NCBI GenBank assembly: GCA_016786465.1
Contig: JAEUWC010000016.1
Span: 1 to 64,000, forward strand
Source: Bdellovibrionales bacterium
Lineage (GTDB): Bacteria; Bdellovibrionota; UBA1018
Reading direction: 5' to 3'
DNA length: 64,000 nucleotides
A program made the position numbers and the translations under genes. Of the stretch, positions 17,758-25,806 are shown in pieces (positions within the stretch are counted from its first letter, which is position 1; the number at the start of each line of letters is the position of its first letter). Under the pieces are notes generated by a model. The model saw only the letters and a program-made list of their open reading frames with translations. It made no database searches and was not told where the DNA came from.

Positions 17758-18858
17758 ATGAGTAAAGGAATGATTTCTAAAACTGCGCCCCTTTCCTACG
17801 CCGCTGCGACACCGGGCGAAGAAGCGTTTTTCCGTGCGCTTCAAGCCCGCGTGCAGACCGAAATTCAACGCTCGACGCGCGCGGGAACGCTTTTCTATCA
17901 CTGGTTTCGAGCAGTTTTATACCTTGGACTTTATTGGGGAATTTGGTGGGCGCTCAGTTTTCACGGTTCGTCATTTGGGGCAAGCACTGCCTTAGCGCTT
18001 TGCCTAGCAATGGGGTTCGTGGGCACCGGTGTTGCGCTAAACCTGGGACACGAATCTACGCACGGCGTCTTTGGCCCTAAACCCTTGAATCGATTCATCC
18101 TATGGCTGGGATTTTCATCCATCGGCATCGACGCCTGGATCTGGGAATCTGGACACTTAGAAAGTCACCATCGCTACGTGAATCTGGAAGGGCGCGACAT
18201 CGGAACCGACGGCGGAAAGCTGCTGCGCCTGACACGCCACCAAGCGCCGTCAAAATTTCAGCGCTACCAGCACCTTTATGGGCCGTGGATCTACTTCATC
18301 TACACGATCAATTGGCTTTTGGTCCGCGACTTTAAGATTTACGCCCACGGCAGTCAGGCGGGATCGGTCGTCAAAAAAACACCACTTCGATTGCTGAATC
18401 TGATCGCCGTGAAAGCGGTTTACTTCATTTTGACCCTTTGGATACCCTATCGGTACTCGGGTTTCGGGTTTGCTGAAATCCTGACCGGTTGGGTGGCTAT
18501 GCATTTCGTGATTTCGCTTTATACCGCGGTAAGCCTTTTCACCTCGCACATCAACGCACGCGTTTCATTTCCGCGCGGATCTTCAGGAACGCTTTCCGTT
18601 TCCTGGATTCGCCAGCAGCTTTCGTCGACATTCGACATTCACCCGACCAGCACTTTTTTGAATTTTATCTGGGGAGGATTCAATGCCCACGCGATCCATC
18701 ACCTTTTTCCCCAGGCTTCGTCACACCTTTACCCGCGCTTAAGCCAAATCCTTCGCGAAGAAACCCAGAAGCATGGGATGCCGTACCACTGGGGCAGCTT
18801 GTTTGAAGCAACGAAGCTTCACCTTCAGCACTTGAAAGAACTGGGGGCGAATCCATGA
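17758..18858 (+). CDS. Membrane fatty acid desaturase (first of desaturase operon)
   Basis: About 366 residues from the ATG at 17758 (M-S-K-G-M); the upstream in-frame part from 17668 overlaps the divergent gene and is not used. The three histidine boxes of membrane di-iron desaturases are present: HESTHG, HLESHHRY and HAIHHLFP. Hydrophobic pairs flank the first box and precede the third. The family inserts double bonds in membrane lipid acyl chains (or front-end in fatty acids) using O2. The architecture is close to that of the third gene of the operon, which suggests paralogy. It overlaps the next gene by ATGA. Confidence 0.9.
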   Translation: MSKGMISKTAPLSYAAATPGEEAFFRALQARVQTEIQRSTRAGTLFYHWFRAVLYLGLYWGIWWALSFHGSSFGASTALALCLAMGFVGTGVALNLGHESTHGVFGPKPLNRFILWLGFSSIGIDAWIWESGHLESHHRYVNLEGRDIGTDGGKLLRLTRHQAPSKFQRYQHLYGPWIYFIYTINWLLVRDFKIYAHGSQAGSVVKKTPLRLLNLIAVKAVYFILTLWIPYRYSGFGFAEILTGWVAMHFVISLYTAVSLFTSHINARVSFPRGSSGTLSVSWIRQQLSSTFDIHPTSTFLNFIWGGFNAHAIHHLFPQASSHLYPRLSQILREETQKHGMPYHWGSLFEATKLHLQHLKELGANP

Positions 18859-19880
18859 TTCTGGCCCTACCTTTTTTCTTTGGCCTGATCTTGATCGAAT
18901 ACTTGTATTCACGACGGCTTGGCCTTGAAGTCTATCGTCGCGGAGAAACCCTAAGCAATCTTTTGAACGGCGCCGGCCAAGGCGTGATCAATCTGGTTTG
19001 GTTTGGTTTCATTGTCGTTTTCCACGACTGGCTTTTTACCCATTACGCCCAAATCAGTTGGGACCCCAATCGGTGGACCAGCTGGTTGATTTTGGCCGTT
19101 CTGATGGACTTCTGCTGGTACTGGGCCCATCGTTGCAGCCACCGCGTGAATCTTTTTGCAGCGTCGCACGTGACCCACCATCACGCCGCCGAATTCAACC
19201 ACGCCAGTGCCCTTCGACAAAGCTGGACCAGCCGACTTTTCATTTATGTCTTTTTTGCGCCTTTGGCTTTTTTGGGATTTGACGCCAAATGGGTGGTATC
19301 CGCGCAACTGATCAGCGGCGCATTTCAGTTTCTGACCCATAATGGAATTCACAGAAAAAAAATTCCCGGCATCGACCTTCTTTTCGTCATTCCTAGAACC
19401 CATTATGTTCACCATGGCATCCACTTTCCTTATTTGGACAAGAATTTCGGAGGAACGCTGATCATTTGGGACCGGATCTTTGGAACCTACCAGGACCTTG
19501 ACGAAAAAATCCCGATCACCATCGGAACCCACGAACGATTCAATTGGTTGAATCCTTTTTCTTCAAACCTGATTTACTTTCGGCAATTGGGAAAAGCGAT
19601 GGCGGCGGTGCCTGGAATCTTTTCGAAGTTGGCTTTGCTTTTCGGGACGCCCGAAGAACTGGCAGCGATCCTTGAAAAACTGCCCAAAGAAAAAACAAGA
19701 ATTGGCAAGCCCCGCGACCTGACTTCAGCGCAACGTTGGCAACTTCGTTTTGCAGGTGCGGGCGTGTTGGCGCTTTCAATCGCGACCCAAGTGACGCCTG
19801 ACTGGGGAATCTTGCGCGTCGCCCTTGGCCTTTCGGTATTCGCTTCTATTTTCTTTGTCGCAAGATTGGGGTTCGCATGA
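18855..19880 (+). CDS. Sterol desaturase/fatty acid hydroxylase superfamily protein
   Basis: 341 residues with several TM segments. It has the ERG3/FAH histidine clusters: WYWAHRCSHR, ASHVTHHHAAEFN and THYVHHGIHFP, which together ligate a di-iron centre. This superfamily includes sterol C5 desaturases, ceramide and fatty acid hydroxylases and alkylglycerol monooxygenase. The HVTHHHAAEFN plus NHASALRQS arrangement is typical of the bacterial alkylglycerol-monooxygenase-like branch, but the substrate cannot be told. A C-terminal hydrophobic pair (about 290-335) is extra. It is coupled by ATGA overlaps to desaturase genes on both sides, so the three enzymes probably act on one lipid class. Confidence 0.88.
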   Translation: MILALPFFFGLILIEYLYSRRLGLEVYRRGETLSNLLNGAGQGVINLVWFGFIVVFHDWLFTHYAQISWDPNRWTSWLILAVLMDFCWYWAHRCSHRVNLFAASHVTHHHAAEFNHASALRQSWTSRLFIYVFFAPLAFLGFDAKWVVSAQLISGAFQFLTHNGIHRKKIPGIDLLFVIPRTHYVHHGIHFPYLDKNFGGTLIIWDRIFGTYQDLDEKIPITIGTHERFNWLNPFSSNLIYFRQLGKAMAAVPGIFSKLALLFGTPEELAAILEKLPKEKTRIGKPRDLTSAQRWQLRFAGAGVLALSIATQVTPDWGILRVALGLSVFASIFFVARLGFA

Positions 19881-21094
19881 AGTACGTGAAGCCTTTTCTT
19901 TATGATTCTTCAGTGTCTGCCGAATTTCAGGAAAAGCTGAAGCAAAGGGTTCAGGATCATTTTCAGATTCACCGAATGACCACCCACGGTGGCCCGATGA
20001 TGTTTGTAAAATCGGCGCTTTTCGTGGCGACCTATTGGTGGATCTGGTCGCAGATCGCATTGAAGCCTCATTCTTTCTGGGTCAGCTTTGCCCTGCTGAT
20101 TGGCTTGGCTCTGACTACGATTTTGGTCGCGTTTAACGTCAGCCACGATGCGGTTCACGGATCCTTGACCCCAAGCCGCCGCTTGAATTCGTGGATCTTC
20201 AACCTGACGTTTAATCCCTTGGGGCCGAATGCCTATCTTTGGAAAATTCGTCACCTGAACGCGCATCACTTTTTTGTCAATATTCCTGGATCGGACATGG
20301 ACATCGAAGCAACGAAGGTACTTCGGGTCGCGCCCCATGTACGCTGGTATCCGGCTCATCGATTTCAGCATTACTATTTCGTGCTGGCCTATTCGCTTTT
20401 TACGATGAACTGGATCTTCATCAAGGATTTCCAAATTTTTCGAATGAAGACCTTCGGCGGGGTCACCGATCTGAAACATTCGCCTTGGCGATTTGTTGAA
20501 CTAGTCGCCTGGAAAGTGGTCTATGTAGGCCTGATGATCGGAATTCCAGCCGCAGTTCTACCCTACAAACTATCGACGGTCTTGACTGCGTTCGTGCTTT
20601 TCCACATGTTTCAGTCCGCAGTTCTTCTGATCCTTTTTGCGGCCTCGCATATTTCGGAAAAATCCCATTACGTCGTTCAAGAAGAAAACGGCTACATTCC
20701 CCATTCTTTTATTGAACACCAGCTTCTGACATCAGTGGATTACGCGCCCAGAAGTTTCTGGATGGGAATCCTTTTTGGCGGATTCAATGCTCACGTCGCG
20801 CATCACATTTTTCCAAACACGTGTTCGACCCACTATCCAGAAATTTCCAGGATCATCAAAAACACGGCGCTGGAATACGGGCTGCCTTACCAAGAAACGA
20901 CATTCTTTGGGGTCATCGCTTCGCACTTCCGAATGATGAAGCGTCTGGGGGAAAAACCGGGAAGCTGCCAGGAATTCGTGATCCGCGCCCCCGAGGAAAA
21001 GGCTTATGTCACTGAAGGAGCGACGTCTTCGGCGGTGAACCACTTGCCCAATTCTGCTTTCACTTCCGAAATATCTTCGGAAGTGAATTTGTAG
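19877..21094 (+). CDS. Membrane fatty acid desaturase (third gene of desaturase operon)
   Basis: 405 residues. Histidine boxes: HDAVHGS, HLNAHHFF and HVAHHIFP, with QHYYFVLAYSLFTMNWIFIKDF between TM pairs, matching the FADS-like DesA group. It resembles the first gene of the operon over most of its length. The C-terminal tail of about 50 residues after MMKRLGEKP has no obvious motif, and its last 91 nt are antisense to the sulfotransferase coding end. Starts at an ATG overlapping the stop of the hydroxylase gene. Confidence 0.9.
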   Translation: MKYVKPFLYDSSVSAEFQEKLKQRVQDHFQIHRMTTHGGPMMFVKSALFVATYWWIWSQIALKPHSFWVSFALLIGLALTTILVAFNVSHDAVHGSLTPSRRLNSWIFNLTFNPLGPNAYLWKIRHLNAHHFFVNIPGSDMDIEATKVLRVAPHVRWYPAHRFQHYYFVLAYSLFTMNWIFIKDFQIFRMKTFGGVTDLKHSPWRFVELVAWKVVYVGLMIGIPAAVLPYKLSTVLTAFVLFHMFQSAVLLILFAASHISEKSHYVVQEENGYIPHSFIEHQLLTSVDYAPRSFWMGILFGGFNAHVAHHIFPNTCSTHYPEISRIIKNTALEYGLPYQETTFFGVIASHFRMMKRLGEKPGSCQEFVIRAPEEKAYVTEGATSSAVNHLPNSAFTSEISSEVNL

Positions 21095-22122
21095 CGATCG
21101 CGGTTCTGACCGTGTTTTTCGCCTAGAAACTTTTGAATCGAAGCCCTTGCCTGCGGTGTCAGTTCCAGTTCCCATCTTTTGTACATGGCTTCGACCTGAC
21201 CCATCGGATCCTTCAAAAGGTCTTCGTAAGTCATTTCATAAAGGTCGTTTGGGGCAAGCGAACCTTTTTGCGCTTCGTAAGCTTCAAAAATCTTATTCAT
21301 CGACCAAAAGATATTCGCCTTGGCTTGGTCGCGCGTGAAATCTTCCAAATTGTGTTCAAGAAAAGTTTGCCAAAGTTTTTGATTCGACTTCACCACATAA
21401 TGAAGATTGCGCCGGATGTAGACAAACTTCGCGCGGGGATAAAGGGTTTTCAAATAGCAGATTCTGGCCGTATGAAGCGGGCTTTTCAAAACCAGCTTCT
21501 TCTTTTTGTTCGCAAGCCAAATGCGACGAACATAATCCAGGTAGGCTTCTGTGAACGTCCGTTTTTCTTCTTCCGTGCAGGTTTCAAAAAAGACGAACTT
21601 GTTGAAATAGTTTTTGAACTGACTAGGAATCAACTGCCCCCAGCTGGCCGCGTATCGAAACCCTGACGCCACCATGCCGACGTCTTCTTCGCCCAAAAGA
21701 TCGAACGTGAACGGCACCTGGTGCGCAGGATGCTTATAACGGACAGCTGTCATGATGATTCCAAAAACTTTTTTGAAGATCCGCGACGTCAGATTGAAAG
21801 CATTGGCAAAGTAGGTTTCGTAGAAATCCATGTGGGTCTGGTTTGGGTCTTGGACCAGAATTTCGTGCAGGTGTGTGGTTCCCGTTCGGTAGTACCCCAA
21901 AACAATGATGGGATCGTCCAGCAAAACTTCGTTCTTGTAGAACGTGTTTAACCAAAGCTTTTCAAGCTGACGCCAGGGTTCGAAGAAACTGAACTTGAAT
22001 GCGAAAATAAAGATCTTAAACCAGAACTTGGGACGAGGCCTGTTCTGGCCCACCAACCAAAAGAAGTCGACCAAAGGCGCGAAAACGTGAAACTTTTTTG
22101 GAGTGGTTCGGTACGGGTCCAC
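21004..22122 (-). CDS. PAPS-dependent sulfotransferase family protein
   Basis: 372 residues from a GTG start. The 5'-phosphosulfate-binding loop GYYRTGTTHLHEIL lies near residues 76-89, and a 3'-phosphate-binding segment VYIRRNLHYVVKSNQ lies near 235-250; both fit the Sulfotransfer_3 type group. It has no signal peptide, so it should act in the cytoplasm, though the N-terminal FFWLVGQ-FKIFIFAFKFSFF stretch could associate with the membrane. It transfers sulfate from PAPS to a hydroxyl or amine, and the PAPS-forming genes are 8 kb away. Acceptor unknown; the neighbouring lipid hydroxylase and desaturases make a lipid plausible. The 3' end overlaps the convergent desaturase by 91 nt. Confidence 0.85.
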   Translation of the reverse strand: MDPYRTTPKKFHVFAPLVDFFWLVGQNRPRPKFWFKIFIFAFKFSFFEPWRQLEKLWLNTFYKNEVLLDDPIIVLGYYRTGTTHLHEILVQDPNQTHMDFYETYFANAFNLTSRIFKKVFGIIMTAVRYKHPAHQVPFTFDLLGEEDVGMVASGFRYAASWGQLIPSQFKNYFNKFVFFETCTEEEKRTFTEAYLDYVRRIWLANKKKKLVLKSPLHTARICYLKTLYPRAKFVYIRRNLHYVVKSNQKLWQTFLEHNLEDFTRDQAKANIFWSMNKIFEAYEAQKGSLAPNDLYEMTYEDLLKDPMGQVEAMYKRWELELTPQARASIQKFLGEKHGQNRDRYKFTSEDISEVKAELGKWFTAEDVAPSVT

Positions 22123-22164
22123 ACCAGGTGCTTACCGTAAAGCATTGTGTTAGGCCAGTGGCAC

Positions 22165-23352
22165 ATGCTTCCCGAAAGACGGCATTTTCTGAAAACCTTG
22201 GCCACGACCTGGGTCGCGTCCAGCTTGTGGGGTCGTGCCTTAAGGGCGGCTGCCACCGTGACCCTGCCCTTTGAAAATGGAATTCGGGACCTGGTCCAGT
22301 ACCCCGGCAAGCGAAAGCTGATTCGACTGACCTCGCGCCCGCCACAATTGGAAACTCCGTTTCAAAACTTTAACGAAGGCTTGGTTACTCCGAACGACGC
22401 TTTTTTTGTGCGTTACCACCTAAGCGGTCTGCCCACTGAAATCGATGTTCAAAAATTTCGCCTGGAAGTCAGGGGCAAGGTGCAAAACCCGCTTTCGCTG
22501 ACGCTAGCTGCACTAAAGTCCCAGTTCAAATCTTTCGAAATTTGCGCCGTCAACCAGTGTTCGGGGAATGGGCGCGGCTTTTCAAACCCCCGCGTGGGTG
22601 GCGGGCAATTGGCAAACGGCGCAATGGGCAACGCTGTCTGGAAAGGTGTCAGGTTGGCGGACGTTCTAAAGAAGGCGGGACTGGATTCAAAAGCAACCCA
22701 CGTCAGTTTTGATGGCCTGGATCGTCCCCTGATGCCTGCGACCCCAGATTTCGTGAAAGCGCTGACCGTTGAACACGCCAATCGGCCCGAAGTTCTTTTG
22801 GCCTACCAGATGAACGGACAGGACCTACCCTATTTGAATGGATTCCCCTTGCGACTGGTCGTTCCAGGATATTTCGGAACCTACTGGGTGAAGCACCTAA
22901 ACCAAATCGAAGTCTTGGATCATGAATTCGACGGATTTTGGATGAAGACGGCGTACCGAATTCCGGAGGCGCCGGGTTCTGAAAGAACCAAGCCCATCGG
23001 AAAGATGGTGATCCGATCATTTTTGACTAGCCACCTGGATCAAGCCGAAATTTCCGTTGAAAAGAAAACCCGGCTTCGGGGTATCGCTTTTGATGGTGGC
23101 ACTGGAATTCGTGAAGTTCGAATTTCTACCGACCAAGGAAAGTCGTGGACAAAAACCAGCTTGGGAAAAGACCTTGGACCTTTTTCATTTCGTGAATGGA
23201 CCTGTGAAACGACCTTTTCCGAAAAAGGCGAAAAAGAAATTTGGGTTCGGGCAGAAAGCATGGCTTCGGAAATTCAACCCTTAGAAACGGTTTTCAACAA
23301 ATCGGGTTACCAGCGAAATGGCGTCGAAAAAACGAAGGTGAAAATTGTATGA
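22165..23352 (+). CDS. sorA: Sulfite dehydrogenase, molybdopterin subunit (SorA-like)
   Basis: About 395 residues from the ATG at 22165 (a GTG lies in frame at 22147). A Tat signal is visible: ERRHFLKTLATTW with the twin Arg. The sulfite oxidase fold follows, with the molybdenum-ligating Cys in NQCSGNGRG (about residue 135), GGQLANGAMGNAVWKGVRL, and a C-terminal Mo-co dimerisation domain (IRGIAFDGGTGIREVRIST type). It oxidises sulfite to sulfate in the periplasm and passes electrons to a cytochrome c. The cytochrome gene follows with an ATGA overlap, the known SorAB layout. It is divergent from the sulfotransferase with a gap of about 40 bp. Confidence 0.9.
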   Translation: MLPERRHFLKTLATTWVASSLWGRALRAAATVTLPFENGIRDLVQYPGKRKLIRLTSRPPQLETPFQNFNEGLVTPNDAFFVRYHLSGLPTEIDVQKFRLEVRGKVQNPLSLTLAALKSQFKSFEICAVNQCSGNGRGFSNPRVGGGQLANGAMGNAVWKGVRLADVLKKAGLDSKATHVSFDGLDRPLMPATPDFVKALTVEHANRPEVLLAYQMNGQDLPYLNGFPLRLVVPGYFGTYWVKHLNQIEVLDHEFDGFWMKTAYRIPEAPGSERTKPIGKMVIRSFLTSHLDQAEISVEKKTRLRGIAFDGGTGIREVRISTDQGKSWTKTSLGKDLGPFSFREWTCETTFSEKGEKEIWVRAESMASEIQPLETVFNKSGYQRNGVEKTKVKIV

Positions 23353-23627
23353 TCACAGTCGCTTTTGCAGCGACTGCGGTCGCCACCTTGAATCTTCCGC
23401 AAGAAACTTCGCGCTATATCGACGGTAAGAATTCCCACCTGGTTCAGGCTTACTGCCTTTCTTGCCATTCTGCGGACTATGTCACCACCCAACCGCGGGG
23501 CCAGCCGCGCGCGTTTTGGGAAGCGGTTGTCCAAAAGATGAAGAAAGCCTATGGCGCAGAAATTCCCGACAAAGAAATACGGACGATCGTCGATTCTTTG
23601 ACGGAAACCTACGGCCGCAAGAATTAA
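23349..23627 (+). CDS. sorB: Monohaem cytochrome c subunit of sulfite dehydrogenase (SorB-like)
   Basis: 92 residues from the ATG at 23349, overlapping the sorA stop. One haem-binding CLSCH motif (residues about 37-41) follows a short hydrophobic N-terminus that can act as a signal peptide, although it is short and weakly charged. Residues YVTTQPRGQPRAFWEAVVQKMKKAYG and the following helix are typical of SorB-like and related small cytochromes; distal Met is not obvious, which is worth noting because the sixth ligand cannot be assigned by eye. It accepts electrons from SorA in the periplasm. Confidence 0.85.
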   Translation: MITVAFAATAVATLNLPQETSRYIDGKNSHLVQAYCLSCHSADYVTTQPRGQPRAFWEAVVQKMKKAYGAEIPDKEIRTIVDSLTETYGRKN

Positions 23628-23710
23628 GTAAATGTCAGAAATATTCGTATAAGATTTTTTATCGCCAGCACCCCTTTACTGGCCACTTTGCCCCAATCAT
23701 ACTTTTGTCT

Positions 23711-25033
23711 GTGCCAAAAATCATGGTGGTCGACGACAACCCCCAGATGCGAATGGCTTTGAAGCAGATTTTGGAAGCCGAAAAGCATCAGGTTGTCGAA
23801 GCTGAAAACGGAAAAATCGCACGAGAACTGATTCCGTTGGAATCGCCCGATATCATCATTTCCGATTTCCAGATGCCCTTTCTGGACGGTTTGGAACTGC
23901 TGCGATGGGTGAAGATGAATCAGAAAACGCCCTTTATTCTGATCACAGCTTTTGGACACATCATCGAAACTCAGCAGGCTTTCAAAGACGGCGCAGACGA
24001 CTTTTTGACCAAGCCTTTTAAAAAGGCTGACATCTTGGCTGCGATTCAAAAAATCTTAAGCGCCCAGACCCCCGAAACACCCAAGAATCTGGATCAAGAA
24101 TTTTGCAGAATCCCGATCGACGATTTCATTTCCAACGACGGAATTCGAATCGGGATTCACATCAGACTTTCCCCTGAAAAATACCTGCGTGTCGCGCACC
24201 AGGGCGACGATATTCAGGCTGAAAGGGTGGATCATTACAAGTCCAAGGGCGTTGATTACCTTTACGCGAAGAAAGACGAATTCGCGCTCTTGGTGGGATT
24301 CAATATCAAGCTGGCCAAGATGGTGAAGTCCAGCACGGCGCTGGATTTCGAAAAAAAGACCAACTTCCTTCGCTACACGACTGAAACCGTCATGGAAAAC
24401 ATGATGGTCAACGGCGTCCACAAAACTTCTTTTAATCATGCCAAAGAATGCATGAAGACCTATGTGTCTTTGCTTTCTGAAAGCGAATCCATTTTTCAAA
24501 TCATGAGCGCGCTGAATTCTCACGGGAACTGGCTTTACGGCCACAGTTTGGGCGTCAGCGTGTATAGCATCATGATCGGAAAAAAGCTGGGTTGGACATC
24601 GACCGTGACCTTTTTCAAGCTGGGGATGGCAGGACTTTTTCACGATATCGGTTCTAAAGAAATCGATCTGCGGATTTTGGAAAAGGATCGTCTTTTGATG
24701 AACAACGAAGAAAGAACGACCTACGAAACCCATCCCTATCGGGGTAAAGAAATCCTGGAAAGGCTTCCGGAGGTTTCGGGTGAAGTCGTTCAGATTGTTT
24801 ACGATCATCACGAAAACTGCACGGGCCAGGGTTACCCAAGGCATATTTCCAAAGACAAAATTCACCCCCTGTCCAAAGTCATCGCCGTGGCCGACCACTT
24901 CTGCTATCAGGCTTTGAAAAGTCCCTATTCGACCGGCGCGCAACCGCGCGAAATCGTCGACAAAATGATTCAGATCTATTCGCAAGAACTGGATGGACCG
25001 GCGCTTCACGCCTTAGGCGCCCTTTGCATGTAG
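23711..25033 (+). CDS. Response regulator with HD-GYP-type output domain
   Basis: About 440 residues from a GTG (MPKIMVVDDNP); an ATG at 23723 and a TTG at 23705 are alternatives. Residues 1-120 form a receiver domain with DD, the phospho-acceptor Asp in IIISDFQMP and a TKPFKK Lys site. A middle region (about 140-270) has no domain I recognise. The C-terminal part is an HD-GYP phosphodiesterase domain with HDIGSKE, HPYRGKEIL, DHHEN and GQGYP. The family hydrolyses cyclic di-GMP to pGpG or GMP. The motif residues look intact, so activity is likely. No partner kinase lies beside it. The 83-bp gap upstream probably holds its promoter. Confidence 0.9.
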   Translation: MPKIMVVDDNPQMRMALKQILEAEKHQVVEAENGKIARELIPLESPDIIISDFQMPFLDGLELLRWVKMNQKTPFILITAFGHIIETQQAFKDGADDFLTKPFKKADILAAIQKILSAQTPETPKNLDQEFCRIPIDDFISNDGIRIGIHIRLSPEKYLRVAHQGDDIQAERVDHYKSKGVDYLYAKKDEFALLVGFNIKLAKMVKSSTALDFEKKTNFLRYTTETVMENMMVNGVHKTSFNHAKECMKTYVSLLSESESIFQIMSALNSHGNWLYGHSLGVSVYSIMIGKKLGWTSTVTFFKLGMAGLFHDIGSKEIDLRILEKDRLLMNNEERTTYETHPYRGKEILERLPEVSGEVVQIVYDHHENCTGQGYPRHISKDKIHPLSKVIAVADHFCYQALKSPYSTGAQPREIVDKMIQIYSQELDGPALHALGALCM

Positions 25034-25058
25034 TGGCGAAACCCCCTATAGTTTTGAA

Positions 25059-25757
25059 ATGATAATTCTAAGACTTTGGGCCTTCGGCCTGCTTTGCGCT
25101 TCACCCACATTTGCAGCATCAAAGGCTGTAGAAAACCCGGTTTTTGCGTACACCCACCTTCTTCCTAGCCCCTACACGATGCCGGCTGGACGCCTGGTCT
25201 TGGGAACGGATATCGCCTTCGGACTTTTCGATTCAGTTCAAGTCAGCTCGAACGTGATTCGCGACATCTACAAAACTTACAACGCCCAGATCAAAGTTCA
25301 GGTTTATGATTCTCACCCCTTCGCGCTGGCCGTGACGGGTGGATGGGAATTCTACAACCTTCGTTCGTTGGATAGCGGAAACCCAGATCTAGACATTACC
25401 ATCCTAAGCCCTGGCCTGGTTGCTGCCGTGGGTTTAGGAGATTCGGTCGCTTGGTTTGTGGGCGGGAACAAAAGTATTTTTAACGTACCGGTGAATTTCA
25501 GCGGGGTCACTTCATCTTCGTTCCTTCGCGGCACGGTCGCGCAGTCGGACTTAACCTGGGCCTACCTGGCTTCTGGAAAAAAGGGCATCAGCAACGTGGT
25601 TGCGGTCGGAGCCAGCTATGACGTCGACTACAAACTTCTAGGCGTGGGCTTAAGCCATTACTGGGGTGGTTTCCGGGTCGGCTTCCATTACTATCCGAAG
25701 GCGGAATCCAACCCTGTCCTGCCGTTGATCACGGGCAGCACGGTCGTGAATTTATAG
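25059..25757 (+). CDS. Exported outer-membrane beta-barrel-like protein
   Basis: 232 residues with a signal peptide (MIILRLWAFGLLCASPTFAA). The mature part is rich in alternating hydrophobic and polar strands with terminal aromatic residues (VAVGASYDVDYKLLGVGLSHYWGGFRVGFHYYP) and resembles a small outer-membrane beta-barrel of 8-10 strands. No named family recognised. It starts 25 nt after the HD-GYP gene stop and may share its transcript. Confidence 0.65.
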   Translation: MIILRLWAFGLLCASPTFAASKAVENPVFAYTHLLPSPYTMPAGRLVLGTDIAFGLFDSVQVSSNVIRDIYKTYNAQIKVQVYDSHPFALAVTGGWEFYNLRSLDSGNPDLDITILSPGLVAAVGLGDSVAWFVGGNKSIFNVPVNFSGVTSSSFLRGTVAQSDLTWAYLASGKKGISNVVAVGASYDVDYKLLGVGLSHYWGGFRVGFHYYPKAESNPVLPLITGSTVVNL

Positions 25758-25806
25758 TTCCTTAAAAAAATTCGACACGACCTAAATCCGGCGCTAGCCT
25801 GAATTC

